Source: Halorubrum sodomense (GTDB taxonomy: Archaea; Halobacteriota; Halobacteria; Halobacteriales; Haloferacaceae). From it: 64,000 nt of DNA. The stretch lies in contig NZ_FOYN01000001.1 of assembly GCF_900111935.1 (NCBI RefSeq), forward strand, positions 895,574 through 959,573. Reading direction: 5' to 3'. Of this stretch, positions 34,035-43,348 are shown in pieces (within the stretch, counting starts at the first letter, position 1; each line of letters opens with the position of its first letter). The notes under the pieces were generated by a model, which saw nothing but the letters and a program-made list of their open reading frames with translations, was not told the origin of the DNA and ran no database searches. A program made the translations under genes and the position numbers.

Positions 34035-35237
34035 TCATACCGCGTCGTCCGCGATGCGGACCAGTTCGTTCAGCTTGGCCGTTCGCTCGCCGCCGACCGT
34101 GCCGGTCTTGATGTAGCCGGCGTCGGTCGCCACGGCGAGGTGTGCGATGGTCGTGTCCTCGGTCTCGCCCGAGCGGTGCGAGATGACCGTCTCGTACCCG
34201 TTGCGAGCGGCGAGCTCGACGGCGTCGAACGCGTCCGACAGCGTCCCGATCTGGTTCGGCTTGATCAGGATGCTGTTGGCCGCGCCCGCGTCGATCCCGT
34301 CTTCGAGCCGCTCGACGTTGGTGACGAACAGGTCGTCGCCGCAGATCAGCGTCCGGTCGCCGACCCGGTCGGTCAGCGTCGCGAACGCCTCGTAGTCGTT
34401 CTCGTCGAGCGGGTCCTCGACGTACGCGAGGTCGTACTCGTCGACGAGGCCGGCGACGTACTCGATCTGTTCGTCGGCCGACTTCGTCTCGTCGCCGTAC
34501 ACGTACGCCTCTCGGTCGTCGTCGTACAGCTCGGCGGCCGCCATGTCGAGGCCGAAGCGGATCTCGAATCCGACGTCGTCCTCGACGCGATCGACCGCCT
34601 CGTCGACGACCTCGAACGCCTCGGCGTCCGAGATGGGGGGCGCCCACGCCCCCTCGTCGCCCTTCGCCGCGGGCACGCCGCGCTCGTCGAGCACGTCCGC
34701 GACCGCCGCGTGGACCGCGGCGTTCGCGAAGACGGCCTCCGAGACGCTCGGCGCGCCCACGGGCGCCGCGAGGAACTCCTGAATGTGGGTCGCCTCCTTG
34801 GCGTGTTCCCCGCCGCCGACGACGTTGCCGAGCGGAACGGGGAAGTTCTCGCCGCGGAACGCGCCGCCCAGGTGCTGGTACAGCGGCGCGCCCAGCACGT
34901 CGGCGGCCGCCTTCGCCGCCGCCATCGAGACCGCGACCGCGCTGTTGGCGCCGATGGCCGAGAAGTCGTCCGTCCCGTCGGCGGCCCGCAGGGCGTTGTC
35001 GACCGCGCGCTGGTCGCCCGCGTAGACGCCCTCGAGGCGCGGCACCGCGTGCTCGCGGGCCTTCGCGATGGACTCGCTCGCGGGCAGTTCGATCGCCTCG
35101 TACTCGCCCGTCGAGGCCCCGCTTGGGGCCGCGCCCCGCCCGAAGCCGCCGGACTCGGTGAGCACGTCCGCCTCGACCGTCGCGTTTCCGCGCGAGTCGA
35201 GCACGCGGCGGAGCGAGACGCTCGTGATCCGCGTCAT
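34035..35237 (-). CDS. eno: enolase
   Basis: 400 residues from [18 protein letters not shown]. Conserved sites include [13 protein letters not shown], the metal ligands ([17 protein letters not shown]), catalytic Lys in [11 protein letters not shown] and [10 protein letters not shown]. Makes phosphoenolpyruvate from 2-phosphoglycerate. Its ATG shares one base with the rpoK stop, as expected for this conserved archaeal cluster. Confidence 0.97.
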   Translation of the reverse strand: MTRITSVSLRRVLDSRGNATVEADVLTESGGFGRGAAPSGASTGEYEAIELPASESIAKAREHAVPRLEGVYAGDQRAVDNALRAADGTDDFSAIGANSAVAVSMAAAKAAADVLGAPLYQHLGGAFRGENFPVPLGNVVGGGEHAKEATHIQEFLAAPVGAPSVSEAVFANAAVHAAVADVLDERGVPAAKGDEGAWAPPISDAEAFEVVDEAVDRVEDDVGFEIRFGLDMAAAELYDDDREAYVYGDETKSADEQIEYVAGLVDEYDLAYVEDPLDENDYEAFATLTDRVGDRTLICGDDLFVTNVERLEDGIDAGAANSILIKPNQIGTLSDAFDAVELAARNGYETVISHRSGETEDTTIAHLAVATDAGYIKTGTVGGERTAKLNELVRIADDAV

Positions 35238-35413
35238 CAGCTCTCCCTCCGGACGGTGAACGGGAGCGCGCCCGCGTCGTACTCCTCGGCGGCGACGAGG
35301 ATCGGCTCCGTCTGGTCCGTCTCGATCAGCACGGGCGCCCCGTAGGACACCTGTAGCGCTCGCGCACCGAGGATGCGTGCCTTCTCGTATCGATTGTATC
35401 GCTGTCCTGACAT
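35237..35413 (-). CDS. rpoK: DNA-directed RNA polymerase subunit K
   Basis: 58 residues: [20 protein letters not shown], ending in PFTVRRES. The [14 protein letters not shown]...GAPVL signature is the archaeal RpoK/Rpb6 core, which stabilises the polymerase clamp. The stop TGA shares a base with the enolase ATG. It starts 2 bp after the rpoN stop. Confidence 0.95.
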   Translation of the reverse strand: MSGQRYNRYEKARILGARALQVSYGAPVLIETDQTEPILVAAEEYDAGALPFTVRRES

Positions 35414-35415
35414 AG

Positions 35416-35610
35416 TTACTGGTACGGCGAGACGACGTCGACGAGGTCGCGGTGGCTGACCAGCATGCGCCGGCAGCAGTGCCGGTCGACCCCGAGGTCG
35501 TCGAGGACCTCGCCCGGGTCTTCGTCGCCCTCGCGAGCCCGCTCTTTGAACTCTTCCCAGTGTTCACCCACGACGTTGCCGCACGTGAAACACCGGACGG
35601 GGATCATCAT
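35416..35610 (-). CDS. rpoN: DNA-directed RNA polymerase subunit N
   Basis: 64 residues. The zinc site CFTCGNV...CCRRM (C-x2-C...CC) is the Rpb10/RpoN hallmark. [20 protein letters not shown] is the family N-terminus. Part of the platform joining RpoD and RpoL to the large subunits. Not related to bacterial sigma-54. Confidence 0.97.
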   Translation of the reverse strand: MMIPVRCFTCGNVVGEHWEEFKERAREGDEDPGEVLDDLGVDRHCCRRMLVSHRDLVDVVSPYQ

Positions 35611-35622
35611 GACTGGATCACC

Positions 35623-36021
35623 TCAGCGGTAGGACTTCTGGTAGCGAGCGCGCGCGCCGGGTCCGCCCCACTTCTTGGGTTCGGACTGGCGCACGTCGTT
35701 GACCAGTAGGGTGCGGTCGAAGTTCATGTACGCGTCGCGCAGCTCGGCGTCGCCGAGGTGCTGGACGAGTCCGCGGGCGATGGCGGTCCGCGTCGCGTCC
35801 GCCTGGCCGCTGAAGCCGCCACCCTGGACGTCGATGTCGATGTCGACGCCGTCGCGGAGCTCCTCGCCCGCGATGCGGAACGGCTCCAGCATCTTGAGCC
35901 GCGCCTGTTCCGGTTCGACCAGCTCGACTGGCTGGGAGTTGATTCGCACGCGACCCTCGCCCTCGCGCACGGTGGCGCGGGCGACGGCCGTCTTCTTCTT
36001 GCCTGAGGTGTTCGTTACCAT
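35623..36021 (-). CDS. rps9: 30S ribosomal protein S9
   Basis: 132 residues. [22 protein letters not shown] at the start and the basic tail [13 protein letters not shown], which reaches into the decoding site, identify S9. Overlaps the rpl13 stop by 7 bp. Confidence 0.97.
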   Translation of the reverse strand: MVTNTSGKKKTAVARATVREGEGRVRINSQPVELVEPEQARLKMLEPFRIAGEELRDGVDIDIDVQGGGFSGQADATRTAIARGLVQHLGDAELRDAYMNFDRTLLVNDVRQSEPKKWGGPGARARYQKSYR

Positions 36022-36464
36022 GTGACGTTGGCTCCCAGAGACTCGGAGATGTCCCCGAGCGTGGTGAATTTGATGTTCGAGAGGCGGTCGAGCGAGGTGC
36101 CGTCGAGGACGACGCTCTCGACGTCCTCGTCGCGCTCGTAGGGGTTCCCGACGTACACGCGCACGTTCGAGAACGCCTCGCGGCCGTCCTCCGACTTGTA
36201 CGGCAGCATGCCCCGGATGGCGCGCTTGAAGATCCGGTCGGGGCGCTTGGGGTAGTACGGCCCGCTGTCCGAGCCGAGCTCCGCGCGCTTGTGGTACGTC
36301 TCCATCGTCGCCTCCTCGTTGCCGGTGATGACGGCTCGCTCGGCGTTGACGACGGCGACGGTCTCCCCGGCGAGGACGCGCTGGGCGACCTCCGAGGAGA
36401 CGCGACCGAGGATGCAGTCGCGGGCGTCGACGACGACGTCCGCGTCTATCTTCGCGAGACTCAT
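36015..36464 (-). CDS. rpl13: 50S ribosomal protein L13
   Basis: 149 residues with [20 protein letters not shown] and [19 protein letters not shown], typical L13. Overlaps rpl18e by 4 bp. Confidence 0.97.
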   Translation of the reverse strand: MSLAKIDADVVVDARDCILGRVSSEVAQRVLAGETVAVVNAERAVITGNEEATMETYHKRAELGSDSGPYYPKRPDRIFKRAIRGMLPYKSEDGREAFSNVRVYVGNPYERDEDVESVVLDGTSLDRLSNIKFTTLGDISESLGANVTW

Positions 36465-36814
36465 CGGACCACCCGGACGTTGCTTCCTTCGGGGTTCTGT
36501 TCGATGAACTGTTCCAGCGTCACCGCCTCGCCGGTCTGATCGATCTTCGTCCGGGCGGTCCCGGAGAAGTCGACCGCGGCGACGGTGACGTTCGTTTCGA
36601 GCACACCGCTGCCCAGCACCTTGCCGGGGACGACGACCGTCTCGTCTTCCTGAGCGTACCGTTCGATGCGGCCCAGGTTGACCTCAGCGTGCGTGCGCCG
36701 TGGCTTCTCCAGTCGGTCGGCGACGTCCTGCCACACGTTGGCACCGGAGTCGCGCGAGACCGACTTCAGATCGGCGATGAGGTTCTGTAGTTTCGGATTC
36801 GTCTTGCTACTCAT
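36461..36814 (-). CDS. rpl18e: 50S ribosomal protein L18e
   Basis: 117 residues: [40 protein letters not shown] and VLGSGVL match archaeal L18e (relative of bacterial L15). It follows the tRNA-Leu gene in the same cluster. Confidence 0.96.
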   Translation of the reverse strand: MSSKTNPKLQNLIADLKSVSRDSGANVWQDVADRLEKPRRTHAEVNLGRIERYAQEDETVVVPGKVLGSGVLETNVTVAAVDFSGTARTKIDQTGEAVTLEQFIEQNPEGSNVRVVR

Positions 36815-36853
36815 GGCTGTCCCTCCTGAACGGAGAGTTCGTGGAAAACGGAG

Positions 36854-36938
36854 TGCAGGGAGCAGGATTTGAACCTGCGGACCTCTACAGGACAGCGCCC
36901 TGAACGCTGCGCCGTTGGCCTGACTTGGCTATCCCTGC
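36854..36938 (-). tRNA. tRNA-Leu (anticodon CAG)
   Basis: 85-base class II tRNA with a long variable arm. The acceptor arms GCAGGGA and TCCCTGC pair fully, the anticodon stem is CAGCG/CGCTG around loop TTCAGGG, and the T-loop is TTCAAAT. Sits between rpoD and rpl18e. No CCA encoded. Confidence 0.96.
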
Positions 36939-37087
36939 GTGCACTCCACCGTATTCCGGCTCCCTTCAAACCACTTTCGGTCCCGCCGTCCACCGCCTCG
37001 GCCGCGGGCGCTCCGGCGCTGGGAGCGGGGCCGCGGCTGGCGGCGGGGGCGACGGTCAGGGGGGTGGTTCGAAGGGCCGTCATTTCC

Positions 37088-37840
37088 TTATACTGCGACT
37101 TTCGTCTGTAGTTCGTCCGCGCGCGCCTCGATGGAGTCGATCGCGCGGAGCAGCAGTTCCTCGACGTCGAACGAGCCGTCCGTCTCGATGTGGAAGACGA
37201 ACGCGCCCGGCACGTCCTCGACCGCGACCTCCTTCCCGGGGAACCGTTCCGAGAGGTCGTTGTCGAACTCGTCGGTGAGCTCGATGTCGCCCTCGGGCGT
37301 CTCGATGACGCCGCGGAGGATGTTCGGCTCGTCCTCGTCGAACTCGCCCCGGTCGCCCTCGACCGAGACGCGCTGGAGGTGGCGGTAGCCGACGGAGACG
37401 CCGCCCTGGTGTTTGGCGTGCTCCTTCCCGGTGTCTAACACCGCCGTCGCCTCGAACTCGAGGCGCTGGCCCTCCTTCAGCTCGATGATCGGAACGTTGT
37501 CGTCCGCGACCCCGACCAGCGGGTCGGCGCACTCGATGTCCCCGGAGTACGCGGTCGCCGGTCCCTCGACGTCGAGCGCGAGGGTGACCTCGTCGCCGAG
37601 TTCGAAGTCGTCGAGCGGCGTCGTCAGGGGGACGAGCCCCAGCCGAAGCCCGATCATCTCGTCGAACATGACCGAGGAGTTCTCGACGAACTGGACCGTG
37701 TCTATCGAGAACGTCGGGACGTCGGCGATCATCGCCCGGCGGATGCCGTTGGCGAACGCTGGCGTGAGCCCGCGGATAAGCACTCGCGCGCTGCGTTCGT
37801 CCCGTTCGACGTACTGGACGTCGAATTCGTCTTCGGTCAT
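37088..37840 (-). CDS. rpoD: DNA-directed RNA polymerase subunit D
   Basis: 250 residues from [40 protein letters not shown] is the Rpb3/alpha dimerisation motif and [11 protein letters not shown] follows. The Fe-S cluster cysteines found in some archaeal RpoD proteins are missing: only Cys in DIECADP is seen. Forms the assembly platform with RpoL, RpoN and RpoP. Confidence 0.96.
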   Translation of the reverse strand: MTEDEFDVQYVERDERSARVLIRGLTPAFANGIRRAMIADVPTFSIDTVQFVENSSVMFDEMIGLRLGLVPLTTPLDDFELGDEVTLALDVEGPATAYSGDIECADPLVGVADDNVPIIELKEGQRLEFEATAVLDTGKEHAKHQGGVSVGYRHLQRVSVEGDRGEFDEDEPNILRGVIETPEGDIELTDEFDNDLSERFPGKEVAVEDVPGAFVFHIETDGSFDVEELLLRAIDSIEARADELQTKVAV

Positions 37841-37841
37841 G

Positions 37842-38231
37842 TCAGACTCGCTTGTTCTTCGGCGCCTTCGTCCCGTCGTGCGGGATCGGCGTGACGTCCT
37901 CGATGCGACCGATCTCGACGCCCGCACGCGAGAGCGCGCGGATCGTCGCCTGCGCACCGGGACCGGTGGACTTGTTGAGGTTGCCGCCGGGGCCGCGCAC
38001 GCGAACGTGGACGCCCTCCAGACCGGCGTCCTTCACGCGCTCGGCGACGACCTCCGCCATCTGCATGGCGGCGTACGGCGACGCCTCGTCGCGGTTCTGC
38101 TTCACCACGGTGCCGCCGGACGACTTGGCGATCGTCTCGGCGCCCGTCTCGTCGGTGACCGTGATGAGCGTGTTGTTGAACGACGCGTACACGTGGGCGA
38201 TGCCCCACTTTCCGTCCTCGGATTCACTCAT
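37842..38231 (-). CDS. rps11: 30S ribosomal protein S11
   Basis: 129 residues: [40 protein letters not shown] and the basic end [11 protein letters not shown]. Its start shares a base with the rps4 stop. Confidence 0.97.
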   Translation of the reverse strand: MSESEDGKWGIAHVYASFNNTLITVTDETGAETIAKSSGGTVVKQNRDEASPYAAMQMAEVVAERVKDAGLEGVHVRVRGPGGNLNKSTGPGAQATIRALSRAGVEIGRIEDVTPIPHDGTKAPKNKRV

Positions 38232-38764
38232 TAGTTGCTCTCCTGTGACTCCGCGCGCTCGGGGTGGAGATCGTCCGCGAGCGGGCTGTTCTCGTCGAAG
38301 GCGATGGCGCCTTCGTCGTCGACGTCCACCTTCACCGACGGGCGCGTGACGCGAGCGCCGTTGACGGTGATGTGGCCGTGGACGATGAACTGGCGGGCCT
38401 GCTGGGTCGAGGAGGCGAATCCCTGGCGGTAGACGACCGTCTGAAGCCGGCGCTCCAGTAAGTCGGTCACGTCGAGCGACAGGACCGTCGAGATGTCGTC
38501 GTTGTCGCCGAGGATGCCGATGCGGCGGAGCCGTGCGACGAACTCCGCGCCGGCGTCCTGGGCGGCGTCGACGTCGCCCTGCGCCTCGCCGAGCAGCCGT
38601 CGGGCCTCCCGGCGCATGTTACGCAGTTCGGACTGGGCGCGCCAGAACTCCTCTTTGTTCTTCAGACCGTACCGCGAGAGGAGGTCGGACTCCTCGGCGA
38701 TGCGCTCGCCCTGGTACGGGTGGTTCGGCGTCTCGTAGCCCTTGGTGTTCTTTCCGGTGCTCAT
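38231..38764 (-). CDS. rps4: 30S ribosomal protein S4
   Basis: 177 residues. The S4 RNA-binding domain lies at about 104-160 ([40 protein letters not shown]). The N-terminus [20 protein letters not shown] is typical of archaea. Overlaps rps13 by 4 bp. Confidence 0.97.
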   Translation of the reverse strand: MSTGKNTKGYETPNHPYQGERIAEESDLLSRYGLKNKEEFWRAQSELRNMRREARRLLGEAQGDVDAAQDAGAEFVARLRRIGILGDNDDISTVLSLDVTDLLERRLQTVVYRQGFASSTQQARQFIVHGHITVNGARVTRPSVKVDVDDEGAIAFDENSPLADDLHPERAESQESN

Positions 38765-39282
38765 TCGTCGTCACCCTCCTCTTCGTCGGCCATCTCCTCG
38801 CGGATCTCCTCGACGTTGACCCCGATGGTCCCCTCCGAGCGACCCGTGGACTTGGTGCGCTGCCCGCGGACCTTCTGCCCGCGCTTGTGGCGCACGCCCT
38901 TGTACGATTCGATGATCTTCATCCGGTTGATGTCGTGACGGCGCTTCTCGCTGACGTCGGTGCCGACGAGGTGCGTCGTCTCTCCGGTGAAGAAGTCGTT
39001 CTGTCGGTTCGTCATCCACGACGGGACGTGGTCTTCGAGGTTCTCGGCGATGTCGACCACCGCGTCGATGTCATCCTCGTCGAGGAGCCCGAACGTGGCG
39101 TTTCGGTCCACGTCGGCCTTCTCGGCGACCAGCCGCGCCGTGCGCGTGCCGATGCCGTCGAGTTCGGACAGGCTTCGCTCGACCGTCTTCGTCCCGTCGA
39201 GGTCCGCGCCCCCGATCCGAACGAAGTACTGGAGGTCTTCCTCCTCCTCCGGCGAGTCGTCCTGTGATTCTTCCGTGCTCAT
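38761..39282 (-). CDS. rps13: 30S ribosomal protein S13
   Basis: 173 residues from [20 protein letters not shown]; the longer in-frame reading runs into the tRNA-Ser region and is rejected. [20 protein letters not shown] is the helix-turn-helix, and [20 protein letters not shown] the rRNA-binding tail. Both ends carry acidic halophilic extensions. First protein gene of the cluster. Confidence 0.97.
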   Translation of the reverse strand: MSTEESQDDSPEEEEDLQYFVRIGGADLDGTKTVERSLSELDGIGTRTARLVAEKADVDRNATFGLLDEDDIDAVVDIAENLEDHVPSWMTNRQNDFFTGETTHLVGTDVSEKRRHDINRMKIIESYKGVRHKRGQKVRGQRTKSTGRSEGTIGVNVEEIREEMADEEEGDDE

Positions 39283-39338
39283 GTGTTGGTTGTGGTGAGC
39301 CCTACCGGCGCGAATCCGGCGGTACTCGTCCGTTCGAG

Positions 39339-39424
39339 CGTTGCGGCGGGGATTCGAACCCCGGAGGCAGTGACGCCACAGAGTTAGCAACCCTGCGCCT
39401 TGGGCCAGGCTTGGCTACCGCAAC
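39339..39424 (-). tRNA. tRNA-Ser (anticodon GCT)
   Basis: 86-base class II tRNA. Acceptor GTTGCGG/CCGCAAC pairs fully with discriminator G. The anticodon loop is TTGCTAA, the long variable arm is GGCGTCACTGCC-like, and the T-arm is CGGGGTTCGAATCCCCG. Lies 57 bp upstream of rps13 on the same strand, so the cluster may share its promoter. Confidence 0.96.
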
Positions 39425-39724
39425 CCGCGTTGTATCATCGCCCTCTTGGACTCGGGGCCCGACGCCCCTACAGTTCGTGCGTTCGTTACCTCCCGCTTTC
39501 GGTACTTAAACATCACGAAACGGTCGGGGTGCTGTGGGGGTCTCGCACGGTCGTCGCGTCGGGAGTATCGAGGGGCGACGAGGTCGCGAAGGACGCGTAG
39601 AATCCGTCGAGACGGCGCTGTTGGAGCCCTGTTTTTCAGATGTTTTCCCGTCTGAAACGGCCGATCGGTGAGTTGTGCTTCTTGATCGATCGCGGGAGTG
39701 AGTATCGCAGATCGGCGGTGGCGG

Positions 39725-39772
39725 GAGCGTATTTAAAAGGCGATGAACGACGGCGACGAGCGCTTATAAATG
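39725..39772 (+). promoter_or_regulatory. two TATA-like boxes before the hairpin element
   Basis: GTATTTAAAAGG at about 39727-39738 and GCTTATAAATGG at about 39762-39773 both match haloarchaeal TATA elements. The second sits about 27 bp before the first hairpin at 39795, the right spacing for transcription to begin there. Confidence 0.5.
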
Positions 39773-39794
39773 GCAGGCGGTGGCGCGCCTGCGA

Positions 39795-40010
39795 GCGGCC
39801 GCCCTCGGCGGCCGCGAGCCAGCCCGCGAGGGAGTCAGTCGCCGGAGCGAAGCGGAGGCGACTGACGAGGTTGGGGAGGCGTGAGGTGCCGTGCGGGGCG
39901 GGACTCAAAGGGGCAGTCGCGAGGCGGCCGCAGGCGACGTAAGCACCGCAGCGAAGGAGCGCCAGCGACTGAGCGAGGAGCACAGCGAGCGTGCGTCCGC
40001 CTCGCGACTG
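39795..40010. repeat. hairpin-rich GC element in the 840-bp gene-free stretch (possible interspersed repeat or ncRNA)
   Basis: The gap 39425-40262 has no credible ORF. It contains three successive perfect inverted repeats: GCGGCCGCC/GGCGGCCGC (39795-39803 with 39807-39815), GTCAGTCGCC/GGCGACTGAC (39834-39843 with 39857-39866) and a 14-bp pair CAGTCGCGAGGCGG/CCGCCTCGCGACTG (39914-39927 with 39997-40010). TATA-like CTTATAAACA (about 40046) and ATTATAAACG (about 40081) follow. Sequences of this kind recur, as I remember, in Halorubrum-type genomes; copy number must be checked. The rest of the gap (39425-39720 and 40095-40262) shows nothing clear. Confidence 0.55.
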
Positions 40011-40262
40011 GGGCTTTGGAGGTACTCACCGCAGTAGCGTCAATCACTTATAAACAGCCGACAGCAACACCGCAATCTGAATTATAAACGACCGCTCTCA
40101 AGACGTACTACACTCACTCCCGAAATCGCTCGTCGCTACGTCTGTGTTGACCGAGACCGGGTAGAACGTGTCTGTCTCAGAGGGTTTCACCAGAGCCATC
40201 GAGGCGCACCGCCCGTTTCCGTGAGGCGTACTGTTTAGTGGATCCCGCGGGAGAGTCCGACC

Positions 40263-41303
40263 ATGAAGGCCGTTCAGTTCGCCGACCACGGCGACCGCGA
40301 CGTGATCGAGTACGGCGAGTTCCCCGACCCCGAGCCGGACCGCGGCGAGGTGCTCGTCGACGTCAAGGCCGGCGCGTTGAACCACCTCGATATCTGGACC
40401 CGACGCGGGATGCCCGGCATCGACTTGGAGATGCCGCACGTCCCGGGCAGCGACGCGGCCGGCGTCGTCGAGGCCGTCGGTGAGGGCGTGACGCGGTTCG
40501 AGCCCGGCGACCGCGTCGCCGTGAGCGCGGGCGTCTCCTGCGGCGAGTGCGAGTTCTGTCGCAACGGCGAGGAGTCGCTGTGCGTCTCCTTCCACATCAT
40601 CGGCGAACACGTCCGCGGCGTTCACGCCGAGAAGGCGACGGTCCCGGCGGCGAACCTCGTTCCGGTCCCGGACGGCGTCGACTGGGAGGTCGCCGGCTCC
40701 GCCTCGCTCGTCTTCCAGACCGCGTGGCGAATGCTCCACACGCGCGCCGAAATCGAGGCGAGCGAGAAGGTCCTCGTCTTGGGCGCCTCGGGCGGCGTCG
40801 GCCACGCGGCCGTCCAGATCGCCGACCACGCGGGCTGTGAGGTGTACGCGACCGCCTCCACCGAGGAGAAGCTCTCGCACGCCGAGGAGTGCGGCGCCGA
40901 TCACGTCATCGACTACGAGGCGAACGACTTCGCGGACGAGATCGACGAACTCACCGGCAAACGCGGCGTCGACGTCGTCGTCGACCACGTCGGCGAGGCC
41001 ACCTACCCCGACTCGCTGAAGTCGATGGCGAAGGGCGGCCGGCTCGTCACCTGCGGCGCGACGACGGGCGGGAATCCGGGCGCCGGTCTCAACCGCATCT
41101 TCTGGAACCAGCTGTCGGTGCTCGGGTCGACGATGGCGACGCCCGGCGAGGTCGACGACGTACTCGAACTCGTCTGGGACGGCACCTTCGAGCCCCGCGT
41201 TCGCGAGGTCCTCCCGATGAGCGAGGCGGCGCGCGCACACGAGATGATAGAGAACCGTGAGGGCTTTGGCAAAGTGGTGGTAAAACCGGACAGTGAGCTC
41301 TGA
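40263..41303 (+). CDS. zinc-binding alcohol dehydrogenase (MDR family)
   Basis: 346 residues. N-terminal GroES-like domain with PGSDAAGVVEAVGEG and the structural-zinc loop CGECEFCRNGEESLC. The nucleotide site is VLGASGGVGHAAVQIA. A TLP-like region (KGGRLVTCGATTG) completes the MDR fold. Substrate unclear; the residue at the catalytic Cys position is within ALNHLDIWTR, so the catalytic zinc ligand Cys is replaced and the enzyme may be quinone-reductase-like. TATA-like GTTTAGTGG lies upstream. Confidence 0.85.
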   Translation: MKAVQFADHGDRDVIEYGEFPDPEPDRGEVLVDVKAGALNHLDIWTRRGMPGIDLEMPHVPGSDAAGVVEAVGEGVTRFEPGDRVAVSAGVSCGECEFCRNGEESLCVSFHIIGEHVRGVHAEKATVPAANLVPVPDGVDWEVAGSASLVFQTAWRMLHTRAEIEASEKVLVLGASGGVGHAAVQIADHAGCEVYATASTEEKLSHAEECGADHVIDYEANDFADEIDELTGKRGVDVVVDHVGEATYPDSLKSMAKGGRLVTCGATTGGNPGAGLNRIFWNQLSVLGSTMATPGEVDDVLELVWDGTFEPRVREVLPMSEAARAHEMIENREGFGKVVVKPDSEL

Positions 41304-41658
41304 GACCGACGCGACCGACGCGGACGCGACCGACGCGGACGGCACCACCGACGGCGGCTACGTCCACGTTCCGGATGCCGACGGCGGCGAGGGCGACGAG
41401 CCCGTCGGCCTCGGGTCGTCGACGGCCGACGACCCTTCCGCCGACGGCTTCGGTCGCAAGGGGTGGGCGCTGACGGCGGCGATCTTCACCTGCGCCCTCG
41501 TCATCCCGGGGATCATCTACGTCTACCCGTACGCGGCGGGCTGGTTCGGCCTCCCCTTCTTCGCGACGTACCTCGCGCTCCCGCTCGTCCCCGCGCTCCT
41601 GCTCGGCCTCGTCGCCGTGTGGTCGATGACGGCCGCGACGACGGACGGCGAGGCGTGA
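41293..41658 (+). CDS. two-TM haloarchaeal membrane protein
   Basis: 121 residues from a GTG start that overlaps the dehydrogenase stop by 11 bp. An acidic disordered first half ([13 protein letters not shown]) precedes two TM helices ([20 protein letters not shown] and [17 protein letters not shown]). No known function; position suggests co-expression with the dehydrogenase. Confidence 0.7.
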   Translation: MSSETDATDADATDADGTTDGGYVHVPDADGGEGDEPVGLGSSTADDPSADGFGRKGWALTAAIFTCALVIPGIIYVYPYAAGWFGLPFFATYLALPLVPALLLGLVAVWSMTAATTDGEA

Positions 41659-41746
41659 GCGAGTCGACGCCCGACGCGACCCGGACTGTCGACGCCCGAC
41701 GCGACCGAACGACAACCGTTTTGAACGACACCCGCGCAGTGACGAT

Positions 41747-42325
41747 ATGTTGATCACCGTCTCCGGCCCGCCCGGCAGCGGGAAGAGCACCAACGCCGCG
41801 CAGCTCGCTGACGCGCTCGGTCTCGGGCACGTCTCCGGCGGCGACATCTTCCGCGAGATGGCGGCCGAACGCGACATGACGCCCGTCGAGTTCAACGAGT
41901 TCGCCGAGGAGGACCCCCAGATCGACCGCGACCTCGACCGTCGGCTCCGCGAGATCGCCGTCGACCGCGACGATGTCGTCCTCGAGTCGCGGCTCGCCGG
42001 GTGGCTCGCGGCCGACCACGCCGACTTCCGGTTCTGGTTCGACGCGCCGCTTTCGGTCCGCGCGGAGCGGATCGCGGAGCGCGAGGCGAAGCCGGTCGAC
42101 CGCGCGCGAACGGAGACGGAGCGCCGCGAGGCCTCAGAACGCAAGCGGTACGAGGAGTACTACAACATCGACATCGAGGACCTCTCGATCTACGACGCCG
42201 CGTACAACACCGCCCGCTGGGGGCCCGAGCGCTTCCTCGACGTCCTCGTCGCGACCGTCGAGGCGTACGACCCCGCGGACGACGAGGGGAAGTCCCCGGT
42301 CGAGGGCGTCGTGTACGACTTCTGA
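41747..42325 (+). CDS. cmk: archaeal (d)CMP kinase
   Basis: 192 residues. P-loop [10 protein letters not shown] at the start, then [19 protein letters not shown] and the [17 protein letters not shown] lid identify the archaeal cytidylate kinase, which phosphorylates CMP/dCMP. It lies upstream of cbf5, a conserved archaeal pairing; the usual adk and DUF106 genes are not here. Confidence 0.94.
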   Translation: MLITVSGPPGSGKSTNAAQLADALGLGHVSGGDIFREMAAERDMTPVEFNEFAEEDPQIDRDLDRRLREIAVDRDDVVLESRLAGWLAADHADFRFWFDAPLSVRAERIAEREAKPVDRARTETERREASERKRYEEYYNIDIEDLSIYDAAYNTARWGPERFLDVLVATVEAYDPADDEGKSPVEGVVYDF

Positions 42326-42347
42326 ACCGCCCGCCACCGCACCACCC

Positions 42348-43325
42348 ATGACAGACGCCTCCGACGCCGACGCCGACGAACGCGCCGACGGCGAGGACCC
42401 CCTCAGAGCCCCGCCCGAGGAGCGGTCGGTGTCGGAGCTGCTCCGGTTCGGCGTCGTCAACCTCGACAAGCCAGCCGGCCCCTCCTCGCACCAGGTGTCG
42501 GCGTGGGTGCGCGACGCGGTCGACGAGACGCTCGCGGCGCTCGACCCCGAGGGCCCCCCCACCGGCGGCGTCGCGCACTCCGGCACCTTGGATCCGAAGG
42601 TCACCGGCTGTCTCCCCACGCTGACCGGGGACGCGACGCGCATGGCGCAGGTGTTTCTGGAGGGTACCAAGGAGTACGTCGCGGTGCTGGAGCTCCACGG
42701 GTCGCCCCCGGCGGACTTCCGGGACGTCGTCGCGGAGTTCGAGAGCGAGATCTACCAGAAGCCGCCGCGGAAGAGCGCCGTCAGCCGCCGGCTCCGCACG
42801 CGGACGGTTCACGACCTCGACGTGCTGGCGGTCGACGACCGGAAGGCCCTCCTCCGGGTCCGATGCGAGTCGGGAACGTACGTGCGGAAGCTGTGCCACG
42901 ACATCGGGCTCGCGGCGGGCGTCGGCGCGCACATGGGGCACCTCCGGCGCACCGCCACCGACCCGTTCGACGACCGCGACCTCCGCACGCTTCAGGACTT
43001 GGTGGACGCGCTCGCGTGGGCCGAGGACGGCGACGACGCGCTCCTCCGCGAGGTGGTCCGTCCCGCCGAGGACGCCCTGACACACCTCCCGGCCGTGAGG
43101 ATCGCACCGTCGGCCGCGCGCAACGTCGCGACCGGTGCGCCCGTGTACGCGCCCGGCGTGATCGACGTCGACGACGCCGCTCGGCCGGACCGCACCGGCG
43201 ACGGGGATCCCCCCCTCATCGCGTGTTTCACCCCCGACGGCACCGCGGTCTGTCTCGGGCGAGTCGTCGGCGATCCGGACGCCGACAGCGGGGTCGTCGT
43301 CGACTTAGAGCGCGTTCTTTTATAA
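42348..43325 (+). CDS. cbf5: H/ACA RNP pseudouridine synthase Cbf5
   Basis: 325 residues. The TruB-like catalytic site is HSGTLDPKVTGCL (Asp nucleophile), with NLDKPAGPSSHQV, KSAVSRRLRTRTV, and CESGTYVRKLCHDIG. The C-terminal PUA domain follows from about 250 (YAPGVIDVDD). Makes pseudouridine in RNA guided by H/ACA RNAs. Starts 22 bp after cmk. Confidence 0.96.
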   Translation: MTDASDADADERADGEDPLRAPPEERSVSELLRFGVVNLDKPAGPSSHQVSAWVRDAVDETLAALDPEGPPTGGVAHSGTLDPKVTGCLPTLTGDATRMAQVFLEGTKEYVAVLELHGSPPADFRDVVAEFESEIYQKPPRKSAVSRRLRTRTVHDLDVLAVDDRKALLRVRCESGTYVRKLCHDIGLAAGVGAHMGHLRRTATDPFDDRDLRTLQDLVDALAWAEDGDDALLREVVRPAEDALTHLPAVRIAPSAARNVATGAPVYAPGVIDVDDAARPDRTGDGDPPLIACFTPDGTAVCLGRVVGDPDADSGVVVDLERVLL

Positions 43326-43348
43326 CTCCACTACCCTCGAACCCGGGT

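Noticed and set aside
40098..41348. Leftward 416-codon ORF opposite the zinc alcohol dehydrogenase
   Set aside because: Antisense shadow of a gene with clear MDR motifs.
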